A stretch of DNA of 45,356 bases from Myxococcales bacterium (GCA_028287115.1 JAQBQF010000250.1:1-45356); one strand, 5' to 3'. Positions 25,417 through 33,615 are shown, numbered from the stretch's first letter. Translations and numbers: made by a program. The notes: generated from the letters alone by a model not told the origin.

Positions 25417-25792
25417 CGAACAGGTCCGGCGTTATTCGCGGCACATCCGGCTGCCCGATATCGGCGGGCTCGGGCAGACCGCATTGCTCGTCGCGACCGC
25501 GAAGTTGCCGTTGCGCGAGAGCGAGCCGCTCGCCGAGCTGATCGCCGGGTCGTACCTCGCCGCGGGCGGAGTCGGTACGCTCGTCGTGCCGAACGCGACG
25601 GATGCCCAGCGCGCAGAGCTTGCCGCGCACGGCCCCGACAGCAACATCGTCACGGAGGGTGGCGGTCGCGAGGTCGTGCTCGCGCAGCGCCCGGCGTGGT
25701 GGCCTTCCGCCGCAGGCGACGAGGTCGCGCTCGCGTTCTGGCGCGGCTCGATCGCTGCGACCGCCTGGATGGCCGACGCGGCGACTCGGTGA
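25409..25792 (+). CDS. Degenerate short E1-like protein carrying the MoeB N-terminal arm
   Basis: The 127-aa product starts MRDEQVRRYSRHIRLPDIGG, the N-terminal helix signature of MoeB/ThiF proteins, and keeps echoes of the rest: AGSYLAAGGVGTLVV matches the second helix-strand unit, and FWRGSIAATAWMADA resembles the late helix of the fold. The ATP loop GxGGLG, the catalytic Cys and all zinc cysteines are gone. Arg11 aligns with MoeB Arg14, which in the MoeB dimer reaches into the partner's ATP site. It probably pairs with the arm-less E1 at 24443. It could instead be a decaying duplicate, but tight overlaps on both sides (8 and 4 bases) argue for selection. Confidence 0.75.
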   Translation: MRDEQVRRYSRHIRLPDIGGLGQTALLVATAKLPLRESEPLAELIAGSYLAAGGVGTLVVPNATDAQRAELAAHGPDSNIVTEGGGREVVLAQRPAWWPSAAGDEVALAFWRGSIAATAWMADAATR

Positions 25793-26256
25793 GCGCGTTT
25801 GAAGTTCCGCCCGCGATGCGGCGCGCCATCTACGAGCACGCGCGCGCGGCATTCCCCGCGGAGTGCTGCGGATATCTCGTGAGCGAGCGCGATCGCCCCG
25901 ACCATGGTCACCGCGTGATCCGCTGCACGAACGCGCAGGCGAGCGGCATGAACCCCGCGGCACCCGATCGCAGTAAGGAGACCGGCTTCGTGATCGCGGG
26001 CACCGAGCTGTTCGCGTTCGCGAAGAGCTTCGACGGGCCATCCCCCGCACGCGTCGTGTATCACTCTCACACCAACGGCCGCGCCTATTTTTCCGAAGTC
26101 GATCGCGCGGTTGCGATCGCGGCTGGACGACCGACCTATCCGGTCGAGCACCTGGTCGTCGGCCTTACGGCCGGTGGGGTCACCGAGGCCGCACAATTCG
26201 CCTGGTCCGACGAAGCTGGCGAGTTTGTCGAGGTCGCTCGATGGAAACCGGATTAG
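25789..26256 (+). CDS. JAMM (MPN+) metallopeptidase, Mec+-like
   Basis: The 155-aa protein has the full JAMM motif: Glu25 in AECCGYL, then HSHTNGRAYFSEVD with zinc ligands His92, His94 and Asp105 and Ser102. This family removes ubiquitin-like or peptide tails next to a Gly-Gly. Prokaryotic members beside MoaD/ThiS-like genes include Mec+ of M. tuberculosis, which cleaves the CysO-cysteine adduct. Here it probably cuts SHDA off the Ubl at 25132 and may release conjugates. I chose GTG 25789, which overlaps the previous stop by four bases and gives a standard N-terminus (MRRAIYEHARAAFPAECCG). Confidence 0.93.
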   Translation: MSAFEVPPAMRRAIYEHARAAFPAECCGYLVSERDRPDHGHRVIRCTNAQASGMNPAAPDRSKETGFVIAGTELFAFAKSFDGPSPARVVYHSHTNGRAYFSEVDRAVAIAAGRPTYPVEHLVVGLTAGGVTEAAQFAWSDEAGEFVEVARWKPD

Positions 26257-26281
26257 CGTGACCATGCTAGGCTCCGGTGCA

Positions 26282-27118
26282 ATGTCGTCGAAGCTCGAGA
26301 TGCTGCGGAGCACGCTCGCCGGGTACGGCCGGGTCGTCGTCGCATTCTCCGGTGGTGTCGACTCCGCGTTCTTGCTCAAGGTCGCGGCAGACACGCTCGG
26401 CGAGCGTTGCCATGCGGTCACCGCGGTCTCGCAGACGATGGCGCGCTCCGAGGTCACTGATGCGATCGCGCTCGCTCGGGAGCTCGGGCTCGGCGACCGC
26501 CACCACGTGATCGAATCGCACGAGCTCGATGTCCCCGGTTTCGAGGACAACCCGACGCATCGCTGTGCGCTGTGCAAGACCGAGCTGATGGACGTCGCGC
26601 ATCCGATCGCGGCCGATCTCGCAGCGGCGATCGCACTCGGCACCAACCTCGACGATCTCGGCGATGTGAGGCCCGGAATCGCGGCCGCGCGCGATCGCGG
26701 TGCGAAGATGCCGATGGTCGAGGCGCAGCTGACGAAACAAGAGATCCGCGACCTCTCGCGCGAGCTCGGCCTGCGCACCTGGGACAAACCGCAGCTCGCG
26801 TGCTTGTCGTCGCGGTTTCCGTACGGCACGAAGATCACACCCGATCGCCTCCGCCGCGTCGACGAGTTCGAGGACGGCTTGCGCGAGCTCGGCTTCCGTC
26901 AGGTCCGCGTCCGATTTCACGACACGATCGCGCGACTCGAGATCGATGGCGACGAGCTGCCCCGGATCATCAACGTGCGCGAGCAGGTCGTCGCGCTCGG
27001 CAAGCGACTCGGCTTTGCGTACATCGCGCTCGATCTCGGCGGGTTTCGCTCCGGTTCGCTGAACGAGGTCCTGCCAGCCGAGGCACTCGTCCAGCTGTCA
27101 CGGAGACCGCCTTCGTGA
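26282..27118 (+). CDS. larE: LarE-type ATP-dependent sulfur transferase
   Basis: The 278-aa protein has the PP-loop SGGVDS (24-29), then NPTHRCALCK, GTNLDDLGDVRPG and KPQLACLSSRFPYG. The last contains the Cys matching the sacrificial Cys176 of Lactiplantibacillus LarE. LarE adenylates and sulfurates the pyridine precursor of the nickel-pincer cofactor of lactate racemase; homologues occur without larB/larC, and neither is seen here. ATG 26282 follows a 25-base gap after the JAMM gene; an upstream ATG at 26264 is possible. Being in an E1-Ubl operon suggests that it may receive sulfur from the Ubl thiocarboxylate rather than sacrifice its own Cys. That is inference. Confidence 0.9.
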   Translation: MSSKLEMLRSTLAGYGRVVVAFSGGVDSAFLLKVAADTLGERCHAVTAVSQTMARSEVTDAIALARELGLGDRHHVIESHELDVPGFEDNPTHRCALCKTELMDVAHPIAADLAAAIALGTNLDDLGDVRPGIAAARDRGAKMPMVEAQLTKQEIRDLSRELGLRTWDKPQLACLSSRFPYGTKITPDRLRRVDEFEDGLRELGFRQVRVRFHDTIARLEIDGDELPRIINVREQVVALGKRLGFAYIALDLGGFRSGSLNEVLPAEALVQLSRRPPS

Positions 27119-27708
27119 AGCTGGCCAGCGTGGTCGCCGTACTGGCCGTCGCCTCCCCAAGTCTTGCGGATTCCGCCACGACGACGGCCGAAACTGCGCA
27201 GATGGCGAAGAAAGACCGCGAACGCCTCGGCAAGTCCACCAAGCACGGGCCGGTGCCGCGGATCGGCGCGAAGCCGGTCGTGCTGCTCAACCTCTACAAC
27301 ACGTGGACCGATGAATGGCTCGCGTTCGATCCCGCGTCACCGCCGACCGCGACGACGGTCGACCGGTTTCTCCGCGACCACTACACGAATCACTCGATGA
27401 AGATGGACGGCAAGCTTCTCGGAACACTGATCGCGGCGGCAAAGAATTTTCACAGCGACGTGGTCGACATCGTCTCCGGGTTCCGCCACCCCAAATACAA
27501 CTTGATGCTGCGCAAGAAGGGCCATCAGGTCGCCCGCGATAGCCAGCATAGCCACGGCAACGCCGTCGATTTCTTTATCCCGACCATCACGACCCAGCAG
27601 CTCCACGCGTGGGCGAAGGCGCAACACCTCGGCGGCGTGGGGCTGTACCTCGAGAGCCACTTCGTCCACGTGGACACCGCCGCGATCCGCTACTGGTCCG
27701 GCGATTAG
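27115..27708 (+). CDS. Exported M15-type (YcbK/DUF882-like) peptidoglycan peptidase
   Basis: GTG 27115 overlaps the larE stop by four bases. The 197-aa product has a signal peptide (MKLASVVAVLAVASPSLADS) and a D,D-peptidase-like zinc domain: SGFRHPKYN, SQHSHGNAVDFFIP and HFVHVD, supplying the His, Asp and His ligands of the M15/Hedgehog fold. YcbK-like proteins are periplasmic and expected to act on cell-wall peptides. It is the last gene of the operon. Its link to the cytoplasmic E1/Ubl enzymes is unclear and may only reflect co-transcription. Its stop overlaps that of the convergent TPR gene. Confidence 0.85.
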   Translation: MKLASVVAVLAVASPSLADSATTTAETAQMAKKDRERLGKSTKHGPVPRIGAKPVVLLNLYNTWTDEWLAFDPASPPTATTVDRFLRDHYTNHSMKMDGKLLGTLIAAAKNFHSDVVDIVSGFRHPKYNLMLRKKGHQVARDSQHSHGNAVDFFIPTITTQQLHAWAKAQHLGGVGLYLESHFVHVDTAAIRYWSGD

Positions 27709-28793
27709 CGCAGCTTCGCGCGGAGGTCGCGAACGTCTTCCGCCATGTTGTTCGCGACGGCGATCGCGAGCGCGCGCTGCCATGCGAGCTTCGCGGCAGG
27801 CTGGTTGCGCGCCGCGGCTTGCGCGTCGCCGAGCGCGGTTAGCGGGTTGACGAGCTGCTGCGACTGCTCGTCCGTGTGCTTGCTCTCGATCGTGATCGCG
27901 CGCTCGAGATAAGGAATCGCGGCCTTGGGATCGCGCATGTCGGTCTCCGCGATGCCGATATTCGTGAGTGTCGCGATCAGCTGAGGATGGTCGGGCCCGA
28001 CGAGTGCCTCGTAGGTCGCGAGCGCGCGCGTGTAGAGCGGAAGTGCATCGCGAGGTGCGCCGCCGGCATGGAGAAATTCGGCGAGTCCGGTCGTCGCCGT
28101 CGCGATCGAGAGCTGATCGCCGGACTTGGTCGCGACCGCGATCGCGCGCTCGAGCTGCACACGCGCCCGTTGAGGTTGGCCGAGCTTGCCGTACGCGGTT
28201 CCGAGATCTTGAAGCATCGCACTTACGGTGGCGTGCGCGTCGCCAAGCGAGCGTTCGGCGATCGCGAGCGCTTTCTCGATCGCCGATAGGTCCTCGGCAT
28301 ACTTGCCCTGATCCGAGAGGAGCCGACCGCGCTCGAGGAGATCCATCGCGAGATCCGGATGATCGCCGCCTTCCACGTGCGCGCGAATCTCCAGCGCTCG
28401 TTCGATCAACTCGAGTGCGCGAGCGAGCTGGCCGCGCGCATGCGTCAGCGAAGCTTGCTCGGAAAGAATCGCGGCGATCACGATCGTATCGTCGCCGTAC
28501 GCACCGCGGGCGATCGCGATCGCTCTCCCGAAGCTCGCGTCGGCGTCTTCGAGCCGTCCGTCGTTGGAGGCGACCTGCCCTTGGACGAACCACGCCTCGG
28601 TCAGCGAAGGATGATCCTTCCCAAACTCGCGCTCGCGAATCCTAATCGCCTTCGCTGCGGCTACTTGGGCCTCTGCGAACCGGCTCCGCTTGATCGCGAG
28701 CCGCGCCTCGACGATCAGCACGTCCGCGATCTCCGGCGCCTCGTCACCGAACACCGACGCGCGTTCCTTGCGCGCGTTCGCGCAGGCCGCCAC
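27705..28793 (-). CDS. TPR protein, probably 5'-truncated kinase-TPR remnant
   Basis: The 362-aa product consists almost entirely of ~42-residue TPR units of the type ALATYEALVGPDHPQLIATL and LAIAERSLGDAHATVSAML, closely resembling the TPR tail of the kinase at 17096. No kinase, signal peptide or transmembrane segment precedes it; the frame is closed by a stop about 14 codons before GTG 28793. The N-terminal AACANARKERASVFGD looks like mid-protein sequence of such kinases. It starts only 29 bases from the divergent sigma-factor gene, leaving little room for promoters. It may be a functional TPR adaptor or the surviving 3' part of a kinase gene. Confidence 0.72.
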   Translation of the reverse strand: MAACANARKERASVFGDEAPEIADVLIVEARLAIKRSRFAEAQVAAAKAIRIREREFGKDHPSLTEAWFVQGQVASNDGRLEDADASFGRAIAIARGAYGDDTIVIAAILSEQASLTHARGQLARALELIERALEIRAHVEGGDHPDLAMDLLERGRLLSDQGKYAEDLSAIEKALAIAERSLGDAHATVSAMLQDLGTAYGKLGQPQRARVQLERAIAVATKSGDQLSIATATTGLAEFLHAGGAPRDALPLYTRALATYEALVGPDHPQLIATLTNIGIAETDMRDPKAAIPYLERAITIESKHTDEQSQQLVNPLTALGDAQAAARNQPAAKLAWQRALAIAVANNMAEDVRDLRAKLR

Positions 28794-28822
28794 CGCATCG
28801 TCGGCTCGCCGCGTTCGATCGG

Positions 28823-29416
28823 ATGCTCGTCACCGATCTGCCTCCCGCCATTCGCACGATCGATGGCAATGCGGACGTGATCGACGAAGTCCTCCAACAG
28901 CTGCGCGAGAAGCTCCTGGTTCCGGCGGAGGGCCAGACCGTGTTGAGGCTCGAGTCGTACTCGGGTCACGGTCCGATCGGCGCGTGGCTCCGCGTCTCGG
29001 CACTTCGTACCGCGCTGACACTCAAGCGCCGCCAGCAACCAGAGATCGCACCCGAGGACGAGCTCGATGCGATCCTCGACCTCGCACCCAATGCCGAGGT
29101 CAAGGTCCTGGCGCACCAGCTCGGTGGCGACCTGCGCCTCGCGTTGCGCACGGCGATTGCTGCGCAGCCCGCGCGGATCCGGGCGGTGATGCGCCTGTAT
29201 TATGGTGACGGCCGCGGCGTCGAAGACATCGGGCGCGTCTACAACGTTCACGCGTCGAGCATCTCGCGCTGGCTCGCGAAGGCGCGCGTCGACATTCTCG
29301 CCGCAACACGCTCGGATCTGGTGACCCGGCTCGGTACGCCGTCGTCGCAAGTCGACAGCCTCCTCGGCCACGCCGCAAGCCTCGAGATCAGTCTCGAGAG
29401 CTTGTTGCGCGAGTGA
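28823..29416 (+). CDS. Sigma-70-family (ECF-like) RNA polymerase sigma factor, N-terminally short
   Basis: The 197-aa product ends with a region-4 helix-turn-helix (RAVMRLYYGDGRGVEDIGRV, then VHASSISRWLAKAR) and has a middle part, YSGHGPIGAWLRVSALRTAL, like the region-2-to-3 segment of large myxobacterial sigma factors. Typical relatives are nearly 300 aa; the N-terminal ~80 residues are missing, although AAFDR just upstream of the ATG in the same frame also fits the family. No in-frame ATG or GTG was found further upstream. It may recruit RNA polymerase to few promoters or be partly decayed. A perfect 7-bp hairpin directly follows its stop. Confidence 0.72.
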   Translation: MLVTDLPPAIRTIDGNADVIDEVLQQLREKLLVPAEGQTVLRLESYSGHGPIGAWLRVSALRTALTLKRRQQPEIAPEDELDAILDLAPNAEVKVLAHQLGGDLRLALRTAIAAQPARIRAVMRLYYGDGRGVEDIGRVYNVHASSISRWLAKARVDILAATRSDLVTRLGTPSSQVDSLLGHAASLEISLESLLRE

Positions 29417-29437
29417 ACGAACCGCGCACTGGTTCGT
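29417..29437 (+). terminator. Hairpin immediately after the sigma-factor stop
   Basis: ACGAACC (29417-29423) and GGTTCGT (29431-29437) form a perfect 7-bp stem with a 7-base loop, starting one base after the TGA. No T-tract follows, so termination is likely but not certain; such U-poor hairpins are common in high-GC genomes. Confidence 0.4.
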
Positions 29438-29533
29438 GCTCGCCAAGCACGGATACGAGTACGACGGACCTGAACCTCACGAAGCCGCGTCGGAAGCAGC
29501 CCCGACATCCCGACGCCGCGATATGCTGCTGCG

Positions 29534-31063
29534 ATGTCGACGTGGGCTTGGCTCGGCATCGGTGTCGGTGCGTTCCTGATCGTGGTCGCGATCCACGACA
29601 TGACGCAGAAACGTCACGCGATCCTGCGCAACTTTCCGATCGTGGGTCACTTCCGCTACTGGCTCGAGGCAATCGGCCCCGAGCTTCGCCAGTACATCGT
29701 GACGTCGAACGACGAAGAGCGGCCGTTCTCGCGTGATCAACGTCGCTGGGTCTACGCATCGTCGAAGCGCGAGAACAACTACTTCGGCTTTGGGACCGAC
29801 AACGATATCGAACGCCCGGGCTACATCCTCGTGCGGCACAGTGCGTTTCCGATCCACACGCCGCACGCGGGCGAGCCCGGGTACGACCCCAACTGCGTGC
29901 TGCCTTCGATCCGTATCCTCGGTGGCTTCCGCGGCCGCAAGCACGCGTTCCGTCCGACGTCGGTCGTCAACACGTCCGCCATGAGCTACGGCTCGCTGTC
30001 ATCGGCGGCCGTCGAGGCGATCAATCGCGGGGTCGCACTCGCCGGCGCGATGCAGAACACCGGCGAAGGCGGCATCTCGGATTATCACCGGAAAGGCGGC
30101 GACATCATCTGGCAGATCGGCACCGGCTATTTCGGCTGCCGCGACGACGCCGGGAAGTTCTCGATGGAGCGCTTCCTCGACTCCGTACAATCGGCGAAGG
30201 TCCGCGCGATCGAGATCAAGCTGTCGCAGGGCGCGAAGCCCGGGCTCGGCGGCGTGTTGCCGGCGGCGAAGATCACGCCGGAGATCGCGCGGATTCGCGG
30301 CGTGCCTCTCGGCAAAGACTGCATCTCGCCCGCGGGTCACAGCGCGTTCTCCGATGTCTCGAGCATGCTCGACTTCATCGAGAAGCTCGCGGATGCAACC
30401 GGCCTTCCCGTCGGCATCAAGTCTGCGGTCGGCGATCTCGGGTTCTGGCGCGACCTCACCGCGGCGATCGACACGACCAAACGCGGTCCCGACTTCGTGA
30501 CGATCGACGGTGGCGAAGGCGGCACCGGCGCCGCGCCGCTCGTGTTCAGCGATCACGTCGCGCTGCCGTTCAAGCTCGGCTTCTCGCAGGTCTACAAGAT
30601 CTTCGCCGAACGCGGCGTGCAGCATCAGGTGGTGTTCATCGGCTCGGGCAAGCTCGGGTTTCCGGAGACAGGGCTCCTAGGCATGGCGCTCGGCTGCGAC
30701 ATGATCAACGTCGCGCGCGAAGCGATGCTGTCGATCGGCTGCATCCAGGCGCAGCGCTGCCATACCGGCCATTGCCCCACGGGCGTTGCGACTCAGAACG
30801 CATGGCTGATGCGCGGACTCGATCCGACGATGAAGTCCGCGCGCCTCGCCAACTATCTCGCCACGCTGCGTAAGGATCTGGTCCAGCTCGCACACGCTTG
30901 CGGATACAGCCATCCCGCGCTCGTTCCACTCGACTCGATCGACCTCGTGTCCAACGCGATGGAGACCCATTCCGCGCGCGAGGTGTTCGGATATCAACCG
31001 GGTTGGGGGTTGCCTCCCGCCGCAGACGCACTTCGTGCGGCCAACGCGGCCAGTGCGGCGTGA
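29534..31063 (+). CDS. Membrane-anchored FMN-binding glutamate-synthase-family protein
   Basis: The 509-aa protein has one N-terminal transmembrane helix (about 4-21) and then a GltB-like alpha-beta barrel. Visible are MSYGSLSSAAVEAINRG, NTGEGG, IKLSQGAKPGLGG, the FMN/phosphate region IDGGEGGTGAAP, and C-x5-C-x4-C (Cys403, 409, 414 in CHTGHCPTGVATQ) for a [3Fe-4S] cluster. It matches the stand-alone FMN-binding glutamate synthase family; there is no amidotransferase domain or NAD(P)H partner nearby, so its redox reaction is uncertain. A TATGCT sequence lies six bases before the ATG, but no -35 is clear. It is probably a single-gene unit. Confidence 0.92.
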   Translation: MSTWAWLGIGVGAFLIVVAIHDMTQKRHAILRNFPIVGHFRYWLEAIGPELRQYIVTSNDEERPFSRDQRRWVYASSKRENNYFGFGTDNDIERPGYILVRHSAFPIHTPHAGEPGYDPNCVLPSIRILGGFRGRKHAFRPTSVVNTSAMSYGSLSSAAVEAINRGVALAGAMQNTGEGGISDYHRKGGDIIWQIGTGYFGCRDDAGKFSMERFLDSVQSAKVRAIEIKLSQGAKPGLGGVLPAAKITPEIARIRGVPLGKDCISPAGHSAFSDVSSMLDFIEKLADATGLPVGIKSAVGDLGFWRDLTAAIDTTKRGPDFVTIDGGEGGTGAAPLVFSDHVALPFKLGFSQVYKIFAERGVQHQVVFIGSGKLGFPETGLLGMALGCDMINVAREAMLSIGCIQAQRCHTGHCPTGVATQNAWLMRGLDPTMKSARLANYLATLRKDLVQLAHACGYSHPALVPLDSIDLVSNAMETHSAREVFGYQPGWGLPPAADALRAANAASAA

Positions 31064-31142
31064 CCGACACGCACCGGCAACACGAGCAGGAGCAACTTCC
31101 GCCGCGCCGCGACACGAGCCGCTGTTCGCGGCGCTGTTTGCA

Positions 31143-31172
31143 TTGAACCCGTCCCTGCGATCGGCATAGGGT
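31143..31172 (+). promoter_or_regulatory. Promoter giving a nearly leaderless orn mRNA
   Basis: TTGAAC (31143-31148) and TAGGGT (31167-31172) are 18 bases apart. The expected start point is at about 31179, essentially at the orn ATG (31178), and there is no Shine-Dalgarno. The -10 box is identical to that of uvrA. Confidence 0.5.
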
Positions 31173-31177
31173 GCGGC

Positions 31178-31753
31178 ATGGCCGATGTTCTGGTCTGGCT
31201 CGACATGGAGATGACCGGGCTCGAACCCGATCGCGAGCGGATCATCGAGATCGCGACGATCCTCACCGACGGCAACCTCACCGAGATCGCGGTCGGTCCC
31301 GAGCTCGTGATCCATCAGTCGGACGAGCTCCTCGCGCAGATGGACGACTGGAACAAGAAGCATCACGGTGGTTCTGGCCTGACCGAGCGCGTGCGGACCT
31401 CGACGATCACCGAGGCCGATGCCGAGGCGCAGACGATCGCGTTCATCAACGCGCATATTCCGGCGAAGGAACGTCCGGTGCTCGCCGGAAACTCGATCCA
31501 TCAGGACCGCCGGTTCATCCGCCGCTACATGCCGGCGTTCGACAAGCGGCTCCACTATCGAATGGTCGACGTCTCGACGATCAAAGAGCTCGCGCGGCGC
31601 TGGTACCCGCAGATCCTGGCGCGCCAGCAGCAAAAGAAAGAGACCCACCGGGCGCTCGACGACATCCGCGAGTCGATCGACGAGCTCCGGTTCTACAAGC
31701 AGCACGTGTTCGCCCCGCTGGCCGCATTACCTCCGGCCGCCACCTCAGGCTGA
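31178..31753 (+). CDS. orn: Oligoribonuclease
   Basis: The 191-aa protein is a DEDDh 3'-5' exonuclease: Asp9 and Glu11 in WLDMEMTGL, RVRTSTITEADAEAQ, NSIHQDRRFIRRYMP, YRMVDVSTIKELARRWYP and HRALDDIRESIDEL. It degrades RNA dinucleotides, including pGpG from cyclic-di-GMP turnover, and is usually essential. Length and start match the family. It appears to be transcribed alone from a promoter only a few bases upstream. Confidence 0.97.
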   Translation: MADVLVWLDMEMTGLEPDRERIIEIATILTDGNLTEIAVGPELVIHQSDELLAQMDDWNKKHHGGSGLTERVRTSTITEADAEAQTIAFINAHIPAKERPVLAGNSIHQDRRFIRRYMPAFDKRLHYRMVDVSTIKELARRWYPQILARQQQKKETHRALDDIRESIDELRFYKQHVFAPLAALPPAATSG

Positions 31754-31902
31754 CCGCGGATAGGCCGCCGGGGTCGATGGACGCAGGGTTCCGACGACCG
31801 GATGAGCCGGCAACCGGAGCCGCCAGACGTTCGTAACGTACTGATCGCGAAGGCAAAAGGCGCGCGCTGTCCGGGCATAGACGTTGCTCGGACACCCGGT
31901 CA

Positions 31903-33516
31903 ATGCGTACGCCTGCCCTGCTCGCCCTGTTCGCCCTCTCCACCGCCGGCGTGTCCGGCTGTTCCGATTTCGTGGATGAAGGCGATCCCGAAGACAGCGT
32001 CGCGGTCGACGATGGCAAGGCCGACGACTTCTTCTCGACCTCGGCGCTCGAGTACTGGGTCGAGGGCACGTCGTCCGTCTCGCTCGACCCGAGCATGAGC
32101 ACCGCTTCGGCCGACGCTCGGATGGCCGCCGCGAAGAAGCTGATCGCGTACAAGCAGATCGCGATCGCCTGGTTCCTGACGCAGTACCTCGTCGACAAGG
32201 ACAAGGCAGACGACACGAACTACAAGTTCGGCGGGTTTGGAGGGATCGCCAAGGGCGGCATGTGGCAGGACCTCGGCGTCACCGAGCACGCCGACAAGAT
32301 CACGTACGACTTCAGGTTCAAGCAGCTCGTCGCCGGCAACAAGAACATGATGTCGAAGCTCCCGGTGCACACCGCCAACGGCAAGACCGTGTTCGATCTC
32401 GAGATCGGTAGGCCGTCAAACGCCGAGCTCGCGCAACTGACGACCAACGAAGAGTGGTACCGAAATGCGCCGTGGGACGGCTGGGACCCGGGCCTCGTCG
32501 CGCCGGACAAGAAAGAGCCGATGACGTTCGCGATCTCGAAAGAGCGCGCCTCGACCGACGCGTTCTTCGACCTCAAGAAGCTCGCGTCCGACGGCAAGAT
32601 CGACATCGACGTGTACTTCGGGTGGGACTACCACTCGGACTATCACCTCAAGCATTCGAAGATGTTCTTCACCTGGCTCAAGAACCAAGGGTTCACGACG
32701 CCGGTCGCCACGTGGGACAGCCTGACCAAGGACACGGGTGCATTCACCCGGACGCTCACCGCCGACGGTCAGACCGTGAAGATCGAAGTCCGGATCTACT
32801 TCGGCAAGCCCGGCACCGCGACCGATCCCGACACGGACGCCGGCGGCAAGGTGCTCGAAGGGCTCGCGCGCAATTCGCTCAAGACGCGCGACGTCGTCCT
32901 CTACGCGGGTCACTCCGGGCCGTTCTACGGGTTCGCGCTCGCCAACTGGAAGATGACCAACGAGGGTGACCTCGACGACAGCGAGATGCGGACCATCGAT
33001 CTCGCGAGCAAGTATCAGATCGTCGTCGCCGAGGGCTGCGACACCTACCAGATCGGCGAAGCGTTCCTGGCCAATCCGAACAAGGCCGGCAAGAACGTCG
33101 ACGTCATCACGACGACCTCGTTCTCGGACGCCTCGACGCCTGCCACCGTCGAAGACTTCGTGACGGCTCTCCTCGCGCATGACAGCACCGGGCGACTGCG
33201 CCCACAGGTCATCTCGAGCTTGCTGACGAAGCTCGATTCCGAGGCCTACGGGTTCCACACGATGTATGGCCTCCACGGGATCGATAACGACCCGAAGCTC
33301 CACCCGTTCGCGAACACCTCGGCGTTCGGCACGAAGTGCACGGCGAACGCCCAGTGTGGCGGTCCGGGCAACCTGTGCGTGTCCATGGGCACGCTGGGCA
33401 AACGGTGCACGGCTGCGTGCGCAGCTGACGGTGCCTGCCCGACGAGCTACACGTGCAAAGCTGTAGCTTCAAGCTCGACCAGCACGATCTACGGTAAGGC
33501 CTGCGCGAGAAACTAG
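31903..33516 (+). CDS. Lipoprotein with clan-CD-peptidase-like His/Cys motifs
   Basis: The 537-aa product has a lipoprotein signal (MRTPALLALFALSTAGVSGC), an Asp-rich tether, then a large domain unlike common families. Two hydrophobic strands end in putative catalytic residues: DVVLYAGHSGPFYG (His337) and YQIVVAEGCDTYQIG (Cys379), 42 residues apart. That is the arrangement of caspase/gingipain-like (clan CD) peptidases, although the His is followed by Ser-Gly instead of Gly. The C-terminal ~60 residues are Cys-rich (GTKCTANAQCGGPGNLCVS). It may be a surface cysteine peptidase or an inactive relative. It is a single gene with 149 bases upstream, which include an imperfect GTCCG/CGGAC inverted repeat near 31870-31894. 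Confidence 0.75.
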   Translation: MRTPALLALFALSTAGVSGCSDFVDEGDPEDSVAVDDGKADDFFSTSALEYWVEGTSSVSLDPSMSTASADARMAAAKKLIAYKQIAIAWFLTQYLVDKDKADDTNYKFGGFGGIAKGGMWQDLGVTEHADKITYDFRFKQLVAGNKNMMSKLPVHTANGKTVFDLEIGRPSNAELAQLTTNEEWYRNAPWDGWDPGLVAPDKKEPMTFAISKERASTDAFFDLKKLASDGKIDIDVYFGWDYHSDYHLKHSKMFFTWLKNQGFTTPVATWDSLTKDTGAFTRTLTADGQTVKIEVRIYFGKPGTATDPDTDAGGKVLEGLARNSLKTRDVVLYAGHSGPFYGFALANWKMTNEGDLDDSEMRTIDLASKYQIVVAEGCDTYQIGEAFLANPNKAGKNVDVITTTSFSDASTPATVEDFVTALLAHDSTGRLRPQVISSLLTKLDSEAYGFHTMYGLHGIDNDPKLHPFANTSAFGTKCTANAQCGGPGNLCVSMGTLGKRCTAACAADGACPTSYTCKAVASSSTSTIYGKACARN

Positions 33517-33615
33517 ACCGGCTCTGCCGCCGATCCGCACGCAATCCGCCGCGAAGGGCGTGACCTCGGCGCTCGACTTGCTACGATGACTTTCGGAAGG
33601 TAACGAGAGCGCGCC

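Noticed and set aside
24443..26256. Anti-phage Bil or CBASS-type ubiquitin-like operon
   Set aside because: No E2-like protein, nucleotide cyclase or effector is encoded nearby; LarE points to sulfur chemistry. Not fully excluded.
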